64,000 bases of DNA from SIG77 sp045589595 (GCA_045589595.1 JAZNPK010000028.1:103123-167122); one strand, 5' to 3'. Shown: positions 35,596 to 45,195, counted from the stretch's first letter. The notes: generated by a model not told the origin, from the sequence alone. Numbers and translations are program-made.

Positions 35596-37511
35596 AAAAC
35601 AGCACACCGGAAAATAAAATCGATCAGGCACTGGAAATGATGAAAGAACAGAAATGTCCGGAAAACGGATTCAAATCTGTGGAGCAGTTCAAGGCGGATT
35701 TCTTCCGCAAAGCAGAAGAGGAGAACAAAATGAAAAACGAAAAAAGTACACGCAAAAACAGCCGGTTCATCCGTTTCGTAATCACCGCCGCTGCTGCCGC
35801 AGCCGTCTGCGTCGGGACTGTGTTGTGGATGCAGACCGGAGATGAGGAAACAATCGGGCTGGAACTCGGTTGCCGTACTGCGGAAGTGAACCGCGTGGTA
35901 AGCCGCGAACCTGATAAATTGGAGAAAACGGTGGAGTGCATTGATGCCGGAGTGCCGATGCCTGAAGTCAGTTATTCACCGAAAGCGAAAATGATGGTGG
36001 GCAGAATGGCAGCCGTGGAGAGAAATGTGATGGGACGGGTCCCCGCCCCGGAGAACCCCGCCCCGGAGATTGTTCCCGCCAATACGGAAGAATATAAACA
36101 CGTGGATGAAAACGGGTTCAAAACAGTTGCATCCGCGCCCCTTTCCACCTTCGGCGCAGACGTGGATACGGCTGGTTTTACCAATGTTCGCCGGTTCCTG
36201 ATGCAGGACAACAGTTTGCCGCCGCAGGACGCGGTCAGAACGGAAGAATTTCTCAATTATTTCCAGTACGACTACAAAGGTCCGGCAGCCGATGGCGATG
36301 CGGCATTCCATGTGAACTTTGAATCCATGGACGCCCCCTGGTCCAAGGACCGGAAACTTCTGCTCGTCGGCGTACAGGCGAAAAAAGTGGAAAAGAAAAA
36401 TCTGCCTCCGTCCAACTTTGTGTTCCTGATCGATAACTCCGGCTCCATGCGCAGTGTCTTTCCCATGGTCAAAGATGCCATGTCCACCCTTGCGGACCAG
36501 ATGCGTGAAAACGACCGTATCAGCATCGTCACATACGGCGGCGGTGTCAATGTCCTGATGGATGGTGCAAGCGGCGCAAATAAAGACAGTCTGAAAAAGC
36601 AGATCGCCGAACTGACGTATGGCGGCTACACGCCCGGCGGTGCGGGGATCATTGAAGCGTACAAACTCGCCCATAAACATTTTATCAAGGGCGGCAACAA
36701 CCGGATCGTGCTGATCACGGACGGCGATTTCAATGTGGGTGTCAGCAGCGAATCCGCTCTGGTGGAAATGGTGGAAAAAGAACGCAAGAGCGCCATTTAC
36801 CTGAGTGCGTTCGGTGTCGGGTTCGGCAATTACAAAGACAACAAGCTGAAAATGCTTGCGAACAAAGGCAACGGAAATTACACTTATCTGGATAACGTCC
36901 GGGAAGCCAAACGGGTCATGACCAACGAAATGAGCGGTAAGATGTTCACGCTGGCAAAAGATGTGAAGTTCCAGATCGAATTCAACCCGGCGAAAGTTGC
37001 GGCGTACCGTCTGGTCGGATACGAATTGAGAAAACTGAATGATCAGGATTTCAATGACGACACCAAAGATTCCGGCGAAGTCGGCGTGGGGCACCAGGTG
37101 ACCGCCGTTTATGAGCTGATCATGGCTGATGCCGCGGAAGATGTCCGGAAAAAATATCTGGGCAGTGTCGATCCCCTGAAATATCAGACCACCGGAAAGA
37201 CCACCGGAAATTCCGAGATCCTGACATTCAAACTCCGCTATCAGAAGCCCGAAGGGACCGATCCCAGCCGTCTGCTGACTTTTGAACTGAAAGAAATGCC
37301 CGCTGCCACTGAAAATATCCGGTGGGCGTCTGCAGTGACCGAGTTCACGCTGCTGCTGAAAGACAGTGCGTTCAAAGAAAATGCCGACTATGCCGCTCTG
37401 CGGAAACGCGCACAGGCGAATCTGGGTGAGGATGATGAAGGCAAACGCGCCGAATTCCTTACGATGGTCCGGGCGGCGGAAGATTTGAGCGCTGATCCGG
37501 AAAAGAAATAA
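35592..37511 (+). CDS. membrane-anchored YfbK-like von Willebrand factor A protein, candidate sigma regulator
   Basis: The 639-residue protein, start 35592, overlaps the sigma gene by 4 bp. Residues 1-58 are cytoplasmic and charged, 59-80 form a membrane segment, and the rest is extracytoplasmic. It includes the YfbK N-terminal region (GADVDTAGFTNVRRFL...EEFLNYFQYDY), a vWA domain with MIDAS motif FLIDNSGSM (about 277-285) and ITDGDFNVG, and the C-terminal DUF3520-like region. The short cytoplasmic segment has no zinc-binding HxxxCxxC motif. Position suggests that it restrains the ECF sigma factor at the membrane; that is inference. A terminator follows. Confidence 0.82.
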   Translation: MKNSTPENKIDQALEMMKEQKCPENGFKSVEQFKADFFRKAEEENKMKNEKSTRKNSRFIRFVITAAAAAAVCVGTVLWMQTGDEETIGLELGCRTAEVNRVVSREPDKLEKTVECIDAGVPMPEVSYSPKAKMMVGRMAAVERNVMGRVPAPENPAPEIVPANTEEYKHVDENGFKTVASAPLSTFGADVDTAGFTNVRRFLMQDNSLPPQDAVRTEEFLNYFQYDYKGPAADGDAAFHVNFESMDAPWSKDRKLLLVGVQAKKVEKKNLPPSNFVFLIDNSGSMRSVFPMVKDAMSTLADQMRENDRISIVTYGGGVNVLMDGASGANKDSLKKQIAELTYGGYTPGGAGIIEAYKLAHKHFIKGGNNRIVLITDGDFNVGVSSESALVEMVEKERKSAIYLSAFGVGFGNYKDNKLKMLANKGNGNYTYLDNVREAKRVMTNEMSGKMFTLAKDVKFQIEFNPAKVAAYRLVGYELRKLNDQDFNDDTKDSGEVGVGHQVTAVYELIMADAAEDVRKKYLGSVDPLKYQTTGKTTGNSEILTFKLRYQKPEGTDPSRLLTFELKEMPAATENIRWASAVTEFTLLLKDSAFKENADYAALRKRAQANLGEDDEGKRAEFLTMVRAAEDLSADPEKK

Positions 37512-37542
37512 TACGCTCGAACTGACAGCGTTCCAAATGTGT

Positions 37543-37577
37543 ATGCTGCGGGGAAAAACTTCTCCGCAGCATTTTTT
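37543..37577 (+). terminator. terminator after the vWA gene
   Basis: ATGCTGCGGGGA (37543-37554) pairs with TCTCCGCAGCAT (37561-37572), followed by T-rich sequence. It lies between convergent genes. Confidence 0.8.
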
Positions 37578-37586
37578 ATTCCGGGA

Positions 37587-38222
37587 TCAGGCGTTCCAGA
37601 TCAACTGGATCGCACGGAACTGAAGTCCGGCTCCCGCAAGAACGAATACATGCCACAGGGCATGACAGAAATTTTTTCTCATGATGTAGAAGGGGACCCC
37701 GGCTGTGTAAGCGATCCCGCCCCAGAGCAGAAAACGGAACGGCACCGCGCCCATGGCATCGATCAGAGCCGGCATAATGACTGCACACGCCCACCCCATC
37801 AGAACGTACAGAATGATCGAAAAACCTTTGAACGGTTTTTTCTTCAGTAATTCCAGCGTGACACCGATGATGCCCAGCCCCCAGACCGCCCCCAGAACCA
37901 GATAGCCCTGCAGTTCCGCCAGAGCCCCCAGCATCAGCGGTGTGTAGGTTCCGGCAATGAGCAGATAAATGGCAGAGTGATCCAGCAGACGCAGTTTCGC
38001 CCGCCGCTCCGGATCTTTCGCCGCATGATACAAAGCCGATGCGCCGAACAGGACCAGAATGGATGCCGCATAGAGCAGAGACGCCGAAGCCATGATCCCG
38101 TTTCTGCTTTTCAGCAGCAGATCGATGCCGCCGCCCACCGCGAGAAGAACACCCAGCGCGTGGGTCCATACATTCAATCGTTCTTCTGCAGGGATATAAA
38201 TTTTCGGCAGGGGATCGGACAT
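37587..38222 (-). CDS. hemolysin III family (PAQR-like) membrane protein
   Basis: The 211-residue protein has seven hydrophobic segments. The family residues are visible: ERLNVWTHALG (14-24), the SALYHA motif (63-68), LLDHSAIYLLIAGTYTP (78-94) and HALWHVFVLAGA near the end, with histidines proposed to bind zinc as in PAQR receptors. The function of bacterial members is unsettled (membrane homeostasis or hydrolase). It lies 2 bp after the EFR1 gene on the minus strand, so it is likely co-transcribed. Confidence 0.88.
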   Translation of the reverse strand: MSDPLPKIYIPAEERLNVWTHALGVLLAVGGGIDLLLKSRNGIMASASLLYAASILVLFGASALYHAAKDPERRAKLRLLDHSAIYLLIAGTYTPLMLGALAELQGYLVLGAVWGLGIIGVTLELLKKKPFKGFSIILYVLMGWACAVIMPALIDAMGAVPFRFLLWGGIAYTAGVPFYIMRKNFCHALWHVFVLAGAGLQFRAIQLIWNA

Positions 38223-38224
38223 CG

Positions 38225-39019
38225 TTATTTGTTCTTCCGGATCAGTTCTTCCGGCGTGATCTCCGGATGATGATAACGCTCACGGCGTTTCGTGACCTGT
38301 TTGAACTGGATCGCCTGTTTCGGACACCATTGCAGGCACGCCATGCACTGCTCGCAATGTCCGCGCCATGTGGGCATCCCGTTCATAATGATGATGTTGG
38401 AGGCGGGACAGATCTTTTCGCAAAGTTCGCAGGAATTGCAGTCTTCCGTAAGCCAGAAATATTTGTCGTAGTCGCTCATATAGGACACGGCACTCTTGCC
38501 GACCAGTTCCCCGATCATATCCAGCGGGAACAGATGGACCGGCGTATGAGATTTTTTCGACCGGATCAACTCTGCTACCTTTGTCAGCCGTTTCTCCGCC
38601 TTCTGCAGGATCTTTTCGATCTTCCGCCGGGACGGCGGAGCAGAAAGCGGAATATAATTGGACGGCATGGGGATATGGAAATACGCGTTCAGTTTGATGC
38701 CCTGTTTCGCCAGTTTCTGTTCCATGATCAAATGGGCGCTGCCCAGCATCCCGCCGGAGGTGCAGAGAGAATAGACATAGGGCTGATTGCCTTCGCCTTT
38801 CCGGATCCGTTCCAGAAATTTCAGCACAAGAGTGGGAACGCCGAAACAGTAAACAGGATGGAAGATCCCCACAGAATCCAGCCCGCTGAGATCCACGGAA
38901 CTGCCGCGCTGCAGGTCTGCGATGGAGATCAGTTCAATATCGTTCCCCAGCAATGCGGCTGTTTTTTTTGCGATGGCAAGGGTGTTTCCGGTACCGGAAA
39001 AATAATAGATTCTGTGCAT
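38225..39019 (-). CDS. EFR1-type flavodoxin/ferredoxin fusion protein
   Basis: The 264-residue electron-transfer protein has an N-terminal flavodoxin-like fold with the FMN loop YFSGTGNTLAIAK (6-18). The C-terminal dicluster ferredoxin has CNSCELCEKICP and CEQCMACLQWCP (about 194-235). This is the EFR1 family common in anaerobes; partner enzymes are unknown. It follows the thioredoxin reductase gene by 79 bp on the same strand and may form a redox operon with it. Confidence 0.9.
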   Translation of the reverse strand: MHRIYYFSGTGNTLAIAKKTAALLGNDIELISIADLQRGSSVDLSGLDSVGIFHPVYCFGVPTLVLKFLERIRKGEGNQPYVYSLCTSGGMLGSAHLIMEQKLAKQGIKLNAYFHIPMPSNYIPLSAPPSRRKIEKILQKAEKRLTKVAELIRSKKSHTPVHLFPLDMIGELVGKSAVSYMSDYDKYFWLTEDCNSCELCEKICPASNIIIMNGMPTWRGHCEQCMACLQWCPKQAIQFKQVTKRRERYHHPEITPEELIRKNK

Positions 39020-39098
39020 TTTTATTACATTCCTGCGTTAAAACGGTTTTCTTTCTGCAGAAAAATTAACATGATTTCAGTGAAAGTCAAGAAAAAAC

Positions 39099-40043
39099 TT
39101 ATAATTTCTCTGCATTTTCTTCCAGCCACCGTGCGGCATCGATGGCGGCGCGGCAGCCCATACCGGCAGCCATCACAGCCTGTCGGTACGCACAATCCGC
39201 ACAATCTCCGGCGGCAAAAAGTCCGTTGATGCTGGTCATGGAAGTATTGCATTGGAGCTGGACGCATCCGGATGGGCAGAGATCCACCAGGTCGCGGATG
39301 AGGTCCGTGCCGGGGATATGCCCCAGCGCAACAAAACAGCCGTCGCATTTCAGTTCCGAGATCTCTCCGGTAACGGTATCTTTCAACGTGAGACCTGTGA
39401 GAAAATCCGTTCCGATCAAGCCGGTGACCTGTTTGTTCCAATGGAATTTGATTTTCGGTTCCGCTTTTGCCCGATCTGCCATGATCTTTGTTGCCTTGAG
39501 GGTGTCGCGGCGGTGGATCACATGGACTTCCGCAGCAAAACGGGCGAGGGTGAGAGCTTCTTCCATGGCAGAATCGCCGCCGCCGACAACGGCAACTGGC
39601 ATATTGCGGTAGAACGCGCCATCGCAGGTGGCACATGCGGAGAGACCCCGTCCGATCAACCGTTGTTCATCGGGCAGCCCGAGCCATCGCGGTTCGGATC
39701 CGGTGGCAACGATCAGGGCTTTGGCAAAAAGTTCGCCGCCGTCTTCCAGAAGAATGCGTTTGTTGACGCTGCCGGAAACGGTTTCGATCTTAACGGCGGT
39801 CCGGCTTTGAAATTCCGCACCGAACCGTTCCGCCTGTTTGCGCATCAGCGCCATCAGTTCATAGCCGTTGATGCCGTCGGGGAATCCCGGAAAGTTTTCT
39901 ACTTCTCCTGTTTGTGTCAGAAGACCGCCCGGCATTTTACCCGTCAGTACCAGCGGTTCAAGTCCGGCTCTGGCGGCGTAGATGGAGGCGGTGAGTCCGG
40001 CGGCACCGCTTCCAAGAATGATCAGTTGTTTTGCTGTCGTCAT
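39099..40043 (-). CDS. trxB: thioredoxin-disulfide reductase
   Basis: It reduces thioredoxin with NADPH. The start is the ATG at 40043, preceded by AAGGAGGAAA; the longer frame to 40205 overlaps the upstream gene. Of 314 residues, visible motifs are FAD-binding ILGSGAAGLTASIYAAR (9-25), the redox-active CATC (137-140), the NADPH motif VVGGGDSAMEEAL and the C-terminal GLFAAGDCADC. No thioredoxin gene is in the window. It is 26 bp downstream of the KamA-family gene and likely shares its promoter. Confidence 0.94.
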   Translation of the reverse strand: MTTAKQLIILGSGAAGLTASIYAARAGLEPLVLTGKMPGGLLTQTGEVENFPGFPDGINGYELMALMRKQAERFGAEFQSRTAVKIETVSGSVNKRILLEDGGELFAKALIVATGSEPRWLGLPDEQRLIGRGLSACATCDGAFYRNMPVAVVGGGDSAMEEALTLARFAAEVHVIHRRDTLKATKIMADRAKAEPKIKFHWNKQVTGLIGTDFLTGLTLKDTVTGEISELKCDGCFVALGHIPGTDLIRDLVDLCPSGCVQLQCNTSMTSINGLFAAGDCADCAYRQAVMAAGMGCRAAIDAARWLEENAEKL

Positions 40044-40069
40044 AGTCGTTTCCTCCTTATATTGCTGAA

Positions 40070-41086
40070 TCAGTCTCCGGAACCGTTGGACACCGTTTTT
40101 TCTGTCAGGGGGTGACGCATAAATATTTTTTTGATGGGACTCCAGAAAGAGCCGTCCGCCTGAAGATTGTCGGTGGGGTTGAGGATGACTTTTCCGCCGC
40201 CGCATGGCAGATCCACGGCAAAATCCGGTCTGGCTATGGAAGAAAGATTATCGCGGAAGGATGCCATGATCTCCAGACCTTTTTCCACACCGGTCGCAAA
40301 ATGTGCAACCCCTTCCACGGGATCGACATGGAACAGGTAATGGGGCTTGACCCGCAGATATGTCAGGTGTTTGAACAGCTGCCGCAGGATCTCCGGATCG
40401 TCATTGATCCCGGCAAGAAGGACCGCCTGATTCAGCATGGGGACGCCGTGCGCGATCAGTTTCCGGCAGGCACATTCCGCCTGAGGTGTCAGTTCCGCAG
40501 GATGGTTGAAGTGACACATGAACCAGAGCCCGTCCACGCTGCCCAGCATGGCGGCGAGTTCATCCGTGATGCGTTCCGGACAGGATGCGGGCGCCCGGGA
40601 GCAGATCCGTATGGTCCTGATTGTTCCTGTATCCTGCATCAGCCGGATCAGGTGGAGGATCTTATCGTCGGGCAGGGTGAGGATATCGCCGCCGCTGAGC
40701 AGGATATCGTCCACTTCCGGATTGGCTTTGAGCCATGCGGCGATCGCTGCAAGTTCATTATCGTCAGGTTCCGTAACGGTATCGCAGTCTGTCCGCCACA
40801 ACCGTTTTCTGAAGCAGAATCGGCACCGTGCGAAGCAGTGACCGGTGGTCAGCAGAACGGCGCGGTCTCTGTAGGTGCGGATGAGGTGAGGGAAGGGGGA
40901 GAGCGTGGTCTCGCCCAGCCCGTCCATATCCAATCCGGCGGATTCCCATTCGCGCACATCTGCCAGATACAGCGGGGCGAGTTCCGGATGATCTGCGACC
41001 AGTTGTCTGCAGTAAGGATTCAGTTGTTCCGGATAACGTTTTTTTACATTTTGAAGGATCTGTTCCGTATTCATCGGTGATTCCAT
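40070..41086 (-). CDS. KamA-family radical SAM protein (EpmB/lysine 2,3-aminomutase-like)
   Basis: The 338-residue radical SAM enzyme has the 4Fe-4S motif C84-x3-C88-x2-C91 (GHCFARCRFC), DDILLSGGDILTLPD, and PLP-lysine in CGGGKVILNP near the C-terminus. The size and short ends resemble EpmB, which converts lysine to beta-lysine for elongation factor P, rather than the longer fermentative KamA. EpmA is not seen in the window, so either role is possible. The start could be 41086 or 41074; neither has a strong ribosome site. It is divergent from the DUF362 gene. Confidence 0.85.
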   Translation of the reverse strand: MESPMNTEQILQNVKKRYPEQLNPYCRQLVADHPELAPLYLADVREWESAGLDMDGLGETTLSPFPHLIRTYRDRAVLLTTGHCFARCRFCFRKRLWRTDCDTVTEPDDNELAAIAAWLKANPEVDDILLSGGDILTLPDDKILHLIRLMQDTGTIRTIRICSRAPASCPERITDELAAMLGSVDGLWFMCHFNHPAELTPQAECACRKLIAHGVPMLNQAVLLAGINDDPEILRQLFKHLTYLRVKPHYLFHVDPVEGVAHFATGVEKGLEIMASFRDNLSSIARPDFAVDLPCGGGKVILNPTDNLQADGSFWSPIKKIFMRHPLTEKTVSNGSGD

Positions 41087-41150
41087 ATTTTTTCAGTGAT
41101 GTTCTGCCTGTACTATACACGCAAAGATGCAAAAAATCCAGTAAAAAAAG

Positions 41151-41178
41151 TTGCAGTTTTCTTTTTATGTGCTATTGT
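41151..41178 (+). promoter_or_regulatory. putative promoter of the DUF362 gene
   Basis: TTGCAG (41151-41156), 16 bp spacer, TATTGT (41173-41178). A partial tandem repeat of gtgctattgt immediately follows. The 41087-41218 spacer divides divergent transcripts. Confidence 0.45.
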
Positions 41179-41218
41179 ATGGTGCTATTGTGAAATTTGA
41201 AAGATCGGGGACCTGCTG

Positions 41219-42283
41219 ATGGCATCTAAAGTTTATTTCATATCAGCGGCAAAAGCCGTCTGCGAACATTGTCATTCCAACATGGCGCGGAAACTGCTTG
41301 AAACGCTGTTGGAACAGGAACAGCCTGAATTCGGGAAAAGCGGTTTTGTGCCGCTGAAAGTCCATTTCGGGGAAAAAGGAAACCGGACCTATCTGAAACC
41401 GGCAGTTTACAACGGCGTGATCGATCTTCTGGAAGAAAAAGGTCTCCGGTCCGCTTTCATGGAAACGAGTGTGCTTTACGGCGGTGAGCGTTTTATCCGT
41501 TCCAAACACGAAAAACTGGCGGAGAAACACGGTTTTACGCGTCTGCCGGTGATCATTGCCGACGGCGAAAAGGGCGAGGATTCACTTTCTGTTCCGGTCA
41601 GCGGGACGAAACATTTTCAGACCTGCTCAGTTGCCCGCGGTCTTGCGGAACTGGATCAGATCCTTGTGATGTCCCACTTCAAAGGACACGGTCTTGCAGG
41701 CTTCGGCGGCGCCATCAAACAGTTGTCCATGGGCTTTGCTGCGAAAGGCGGCAAACTTGCCATGCACATGAATGTGAAACCGGAGATCCGAACCTGGTTC
41801 TGCAAACGCTGTAAACTCTGTACCACCAGATGTCAGGTCGGCGCGATCGATGTGACGGGTAAAAAACCGGTGATCGATCACAATAAATGTATCGGTTGCG
41901 GCGCCTGTTTTTCCATTTGCCCGCATCATGCCATTTCCATCTGGACGTGGCAGGGGATCTGCAATGCTCTGTTCCGGAAAAATCAGTTCCGGGAAAAACT
42001 GGTGGAATACGCCTATGCCGCCCATTCCGGAAAAAAACATGTCTATATCACGTATGCACTGAATGTGACAGGCGGATGCGATTGCGAGCCGCGTCCCATG
42101 CGTGCTGCCGTGCCGGATATCGGGATCTTTGCCTCACTTGACCCGGTGGCGATCGATGCCGCCTGTTATGATGCCGTGGCGAAAGCGGGCAAAAAATTCA
42201 AAGGAGCGGAGCAGTTGGACTATGCGGAGTCCATCGGGCTGGGGTCGAAAACTTATGAACTGATCGAATTGAGTATGGATTGA
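41219..42283 (+). CDS. DUF362 domain protein with two 4Fe-4S clusters
   Basis: The 354-residue protein has a DUF362 fold interrupted by a dicluster ferredoxin insert, with CKRCKLCTTRC (about 194-204) and CIGCGACFSICP (about 223-234). DUF362 motifs include KVHFGEKGNRTYLKP, SHFKGHGLAGFGGAIKQLSMG and IGIFASLDPVAIDAACYD. Members act in unknown redox or biosynthetic steps in anaerobes. It is the first of three co-oriented genes: the lipoprotein start is 17 bp after its stop. Confidence 0.85.
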   Translation: MASKVYFISAAKAVCEHCHSNMARKLLETLLEQEQPEFGKSGFVPLKVHFGEKGNRTYLKPAVYNGVIDLLEEKGLRSAFMETSVLYGGERFIRSKHEKLAEKHGFTRLPVIIADGEKGEDSLSVPVSGTKHFQTCSVARGLAELDQILVMSHFKGHGLAGFGGAIKQLSMGFAAKGGKLAMHMNVKPEIRTWFCKRCKLCTTRCQVGAIDVTGKKPVIDHNKCIGCGACFSICPHHAISIWTWQGICNALFRKNQFREKLVEYAYAAHSGKKHVYITYALNVTGGCDCEPRPMRAAVPDIGIFASLDPVAIDAACYDAVAKAGKKFKGAEQLDYAESIGLGSKTYELIELSMD

Positions 42284-42300
42284 AAGGTGAAAATATACGT

Positions 42301-43086
42301 ATGAAACTGATCGCTGCTGTTTTGGGTACAGTTTTGTCTCTTGCTTTGTGCGGCTGTTTCGGACCGGGTGATTTTCCTGCCGGGACGCCGGAGATCTGGC
42401 GCGATACGCCTCTGCTTGCGAATACGAGTCACGAGATCATGCCCGGAGTCGTTTGTTATTCCTGGCATTTTGAAAAAAATCCGGAACCCTCACTGATCCC
42501 GGAGCCGCCGCTGTCGCTCCATGCGGTTGTGGTGGATTGGGATGCCGCCGATGTTGTCCGTATGCGTGAAAAACTGCCGGAAGGGATCAAGCCGCTGGTC
42601 CGGATCGCGACTGATGCCAGTCTGCCGGAAAATCAACCCGGCGCTTATGTGCTGACCTGGCGCGCTACGGAATGTCCGGAGATCCAGCTTCAGTCCGCTA
42701 TGGATAAAACGAAGGACCGGATCCTGTTCCGGGGTCTTCTTCTGGCGCAGAACGGAAAATCCAGATTCTCCCGGGATGTTCAGGGCAGGGACGCTTACGC
42801 TGCGGTGGGGATCAATCCCGATACGCACCGGCTTGTTCTGCTGACAGTTGACGGCGGACACGAAAAAGTACCGGGTGTCCGTTTTTCCGATCTGCCGGAA
42901 TTGATGTTTGCGCTGGGGGCAAAAGATGTGCTGATGCTCCACAGCGGGGGCGGTGTGGAACTTTCTGTTGCAGATGATTCCGGAGAATTGCGTGTTGTGA
43001 ACTGCCCCGCCGGCAACAAACAGTTCGATCATGCCGGAGCGCTCCCTTCTCCCGGCGCACTGTATCTGCTCAAAGCCGGAAAGTGA
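42301..43086 (+). CDS. phosphodiester glycosidase (NAGPA-like) lipoprotein
   Basis: The precursor has 261 residues starting at ATG 42301. The signal peptide ends in a lipobox LCGC (about 17-21), giving an anchored lipoprotein. The remainder follows the NAGPA/phosphodiester glycosidase fold: LHAVVVDWDAADV, the AAVGINPDTHRLVLLTVDG strand and LPELMFALGAKDVLMLHSGGGVEL. In the last motif the usual LDGGGS has become HSGGGV, so the conserved Asp is missing and catalysis is uncertain. The family removes sugar phosphodiester caps in other organisms. The substrate here is unknown. Confidence 0.75.
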   Translation: MKLIAAVLGTVLSLALCGCFGPGDFPAGTPEIWRDTPLLANTSHEIMPGVVCYSWHFEKNPEPSLIPEPPLSLHAVVVDWDAADVVRMREKLPEGIKPLVRIATDASLPENQPGAYVLTWRATECPEIQLQSAMDKTKDRILFRGLLLAQNGKSRFSRDVQGRDAYAAVGINPDTHRLVLLTVDGGHEKVPGVRFSDLPELMFALGAKDVLMLHSGGGVELSVADDSGELRVVNCPAGNKQFDHAGALPSPGALYLLKAGK

Positions 43087-43095
43087 TATTGCCCC

Positions 43096-45195
43096 GTGAA
43101 TGACGCGATCCCCAACATCGACTGGCAGTCCCTGAGTGATTCCGAGATGCTGATGGCAGCTCTGATCATCATTGTGCTTTCCGGGTTGACCGGCGGGATG
43201 ATCGCCAGAAAACTGAAACAGCCGCTTCTGCTGGGATATATCCTTGCCGGGGTGTTTGTGGGGATCGCCTACAAAGCAAGTTTCGGCGCTGCCGCCAATG
43301 ATGCGCTGGATACTCTTGCCAACATCGGGGTGGCGCTGCTGCTTTTTTCCATGGGGCTGGAGTTCGATAAAAAAGATCTGAAGCCCATCCGCAATATCGC
43401 GGTCTGGGGAACATTGTCCCAAGTCCTGTTTACATTGAGTGCGGGCGGTGCCATTGCGTGGGGGCTGAGTCGTGCCATGCCGGAGATGTTTCCGGATTGG
43501 ATTTCCATGCTGATTTTCGGTACGGCATTCGTTTCGACATCCACTGCGGTCGTGCTGAAAACTTTGACCAGCCGCGGTCAGATGGGGACGCTCTCCAGTA
43601 AAGTGATGATCGGTATGTCCATTGTGCAGGATCTGACCGTGATCCCGCTGTTTCTGCTGCTCAACAAGATCAATAATCTTTCCGACGGTATTCTTGTGGC
43701 GGTGAAACCGTTGGTGCTCGGCGCTGTTTTTATGGTGTTGATGATGACGGTCGGTACGCGGTATCTGCCGCTGCTGCTGCGGTTGGTGGCAAAGACCAAT
43801 ACCAAGGAACTGTTTCTGCTGGCGGTTACCGGCATCGCGCTCGGTGCGGGATTTCTGGCAGACTGGATGCAGGTTTCTTTCTCCTTCGGTGCGTTTCTTG
43901 CAGGGATCGCGTTGAGTGACTCCGATTACGGAAAAAAAGCCATCAGCGAACTGATGCCGGTCCGCGATATTTTTGCGATGCTCTTTTTTGTCTCCATCGG
44001 CATGATGCTGAATTGTGAATATCTGTTGGATCATTTCGGGCTGGTACTGCTGGTGATGATCGCCACCAGTTTTTCCCGGACGGTTTTTCTTGCCATCGTC
44101 ACATGGTGTTCCGGATACCGGAATGTGATCCCTGTTGCCATGCTGTTCGGGATGATTGCCACATCGGAGATCGCTTTCGTGCTGATCCAGCTTGCCAGAT
44201 CGGAGGGGATCTTCAACGATAAAGTCTATTCCCTTGTGCTGTGTACTGTGGTCTGTTCCATGCTCGCCGGACCGCTGATGGACAGCCTGACGTCACCCGT
44301 GTATGCCCTGCTGCGGAAAACCATCTGGAAAAACAGCCTTGTCAACAATATTTTTGTGCCGCCGCCGGACCTGACGGACCATGTGATCATTGCGGGCGGG
44401 GATAATATCGGCAGGTCGATCGCGCATCTGATGCAGGGGCTCTCCCTGCCGTATCTTCTGATCGAACCATCTTACAATTCTTACCGCAAAGCTGTTATGG
44501 ATGGCTTGAACTGTCTTTTCGGGGAGCCGCATCAGCAGGTGATCCTTTCTTCTGCAGGGATCGAGCGGGCGAAATTGCTTCTTGCGGCATCCTCCGCTTT
44601 CCACGAAAACCGGGCGGTGATCCAGCAGGCGGTGAATCTGCATCCGGAGATCCCTGTTATCACCCGCGCCGACACCAATGATGAAGTGGAGATGCTGCAC
44701 GGATTCCGGGTGTTTGAGATCGTTCAGCCGAAATTTGAAGCCGGTCTGGAAATGACCCGTCAGGCATTGCGTCACCTGAAAGTACCCGCGCTGGAGATCC
44801 AGAATTATATGGACAATGTCCGTTTTGCCCATTACAAGCCCCTTCGTGACGGCACGCCGGAAGATGAGATCGCCCGGAATATCCACCGTTTTACAAGCCT
44901 GATCGAATTGAACTGGATCAAACTTTCCGCCTCAAGTTCCATTGCCGGAAGGTCCATTGCGGAATCACGGATCCGCACACTGACCGGTGTTTCAGTGGTG
45001 GGTGTCATGCGTGCCGGTATGACCCTGCACAGCAACCCGGAGCCGTCTTTTGTGCTGAATCCCGGCGATATCCTTGCTGTGATCGGGACGCGGGAACAGT
45101 GCGGATGTTTTGAGGAAAGATGCGGTGCCGGTGCAGAACTCGCCGATACGCCCGCCGCCGCCGAACATGCCGGAGCCGATGCGGAAAAAGTCTGA
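43096..45195 (+). CDS. Kef-type CPA2 cation/proton antiporter with RCK domains
   Basis: The 699-residue protein has about 12-13 membrane segments (1-395) with the CPA2 features GYILAGVFVGIAYKA, FSMGLEFDKKDL and FGTAFVSTSTAVVLKTL. Then come a TrkA-N/RCK nucleotide-binding domain starting at HVIIAGGDNIGRSIAHLM and a TrkA-C domain (about 610-690; GRSIAESRIRTLTGVSVVGVMRAG). It is likely a regulated potassium or sodium/proton exchanger. The start is GTG at 43096; no better ATG is in frame nearby. The acidic/alanine tail after TrkA-C is unusual. Confidence 0.9.
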   Translation: MNDAIPNIDWQSLSDSEMLMAALIIIVLSGLTGGMIARKLKQPLLLGYILAGVFVGIAYKASFGAAANDALDTLANIGVALLLFSMGLEFDKKDLKPIRNIAVWGTLSQVLFTLSAGGAIAWGLSRAMPEMFPDWISMLIFGTAFVSTSTAVVLKTLTSRGQMGTLSSKVMIGMSIVQDLTVIPLFLLLNKINNLSDGILVAVKPLVLGAVFMVLMMTVGTRYLPLLLRLVAKTNTKELFLLAVTGIALGAGFLADWMQVSFSFGAFLAGIALSDSDYGKKAISELMPVRDIFAMLFFVSIGMMLNCEYLLDHFGLVLLVMIATSFSRTVFLAIVTWCSGYRNVIPVAMLFGMIATSEIAFVLIQLARSEGIFNDKVYSLVLCTVVCSMLAGPLMDSLTSPVYALLRKTIWKNSLVNNIFVPPPDLTDHVIIAGGDNIGRSIAHLMQGLSLPYLLIEPSYNSYRKAVMDGLNCLFGEPHQQVILSSAGIERAKLLLAASSAFHENRAVIQQAVNLHPEIPVITRADTNDEVEMLHGFRVFEIVQPKFEAGLEMTRQALRHLKVPALEIQNYMDNVRFAHYKPLRDGTPEDEIARNIHRFTSLIELNWIKLSASSSIAGRSIAESRIRTLTGVSVVGVMRAGMTLHSNPEPSFVLNPGDILAVIGTREQCGCFEERCGAGAELADTPAAAEHAGADAEKV

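Noticed and set aside
39099..40205. Longer thioredoxin reductase with 54 extra N-terminal residues
   Set aside because: The extension overlaps the KamA-family gene, is not family-like, and the ATG at 40043 has an excellent ribosome site.
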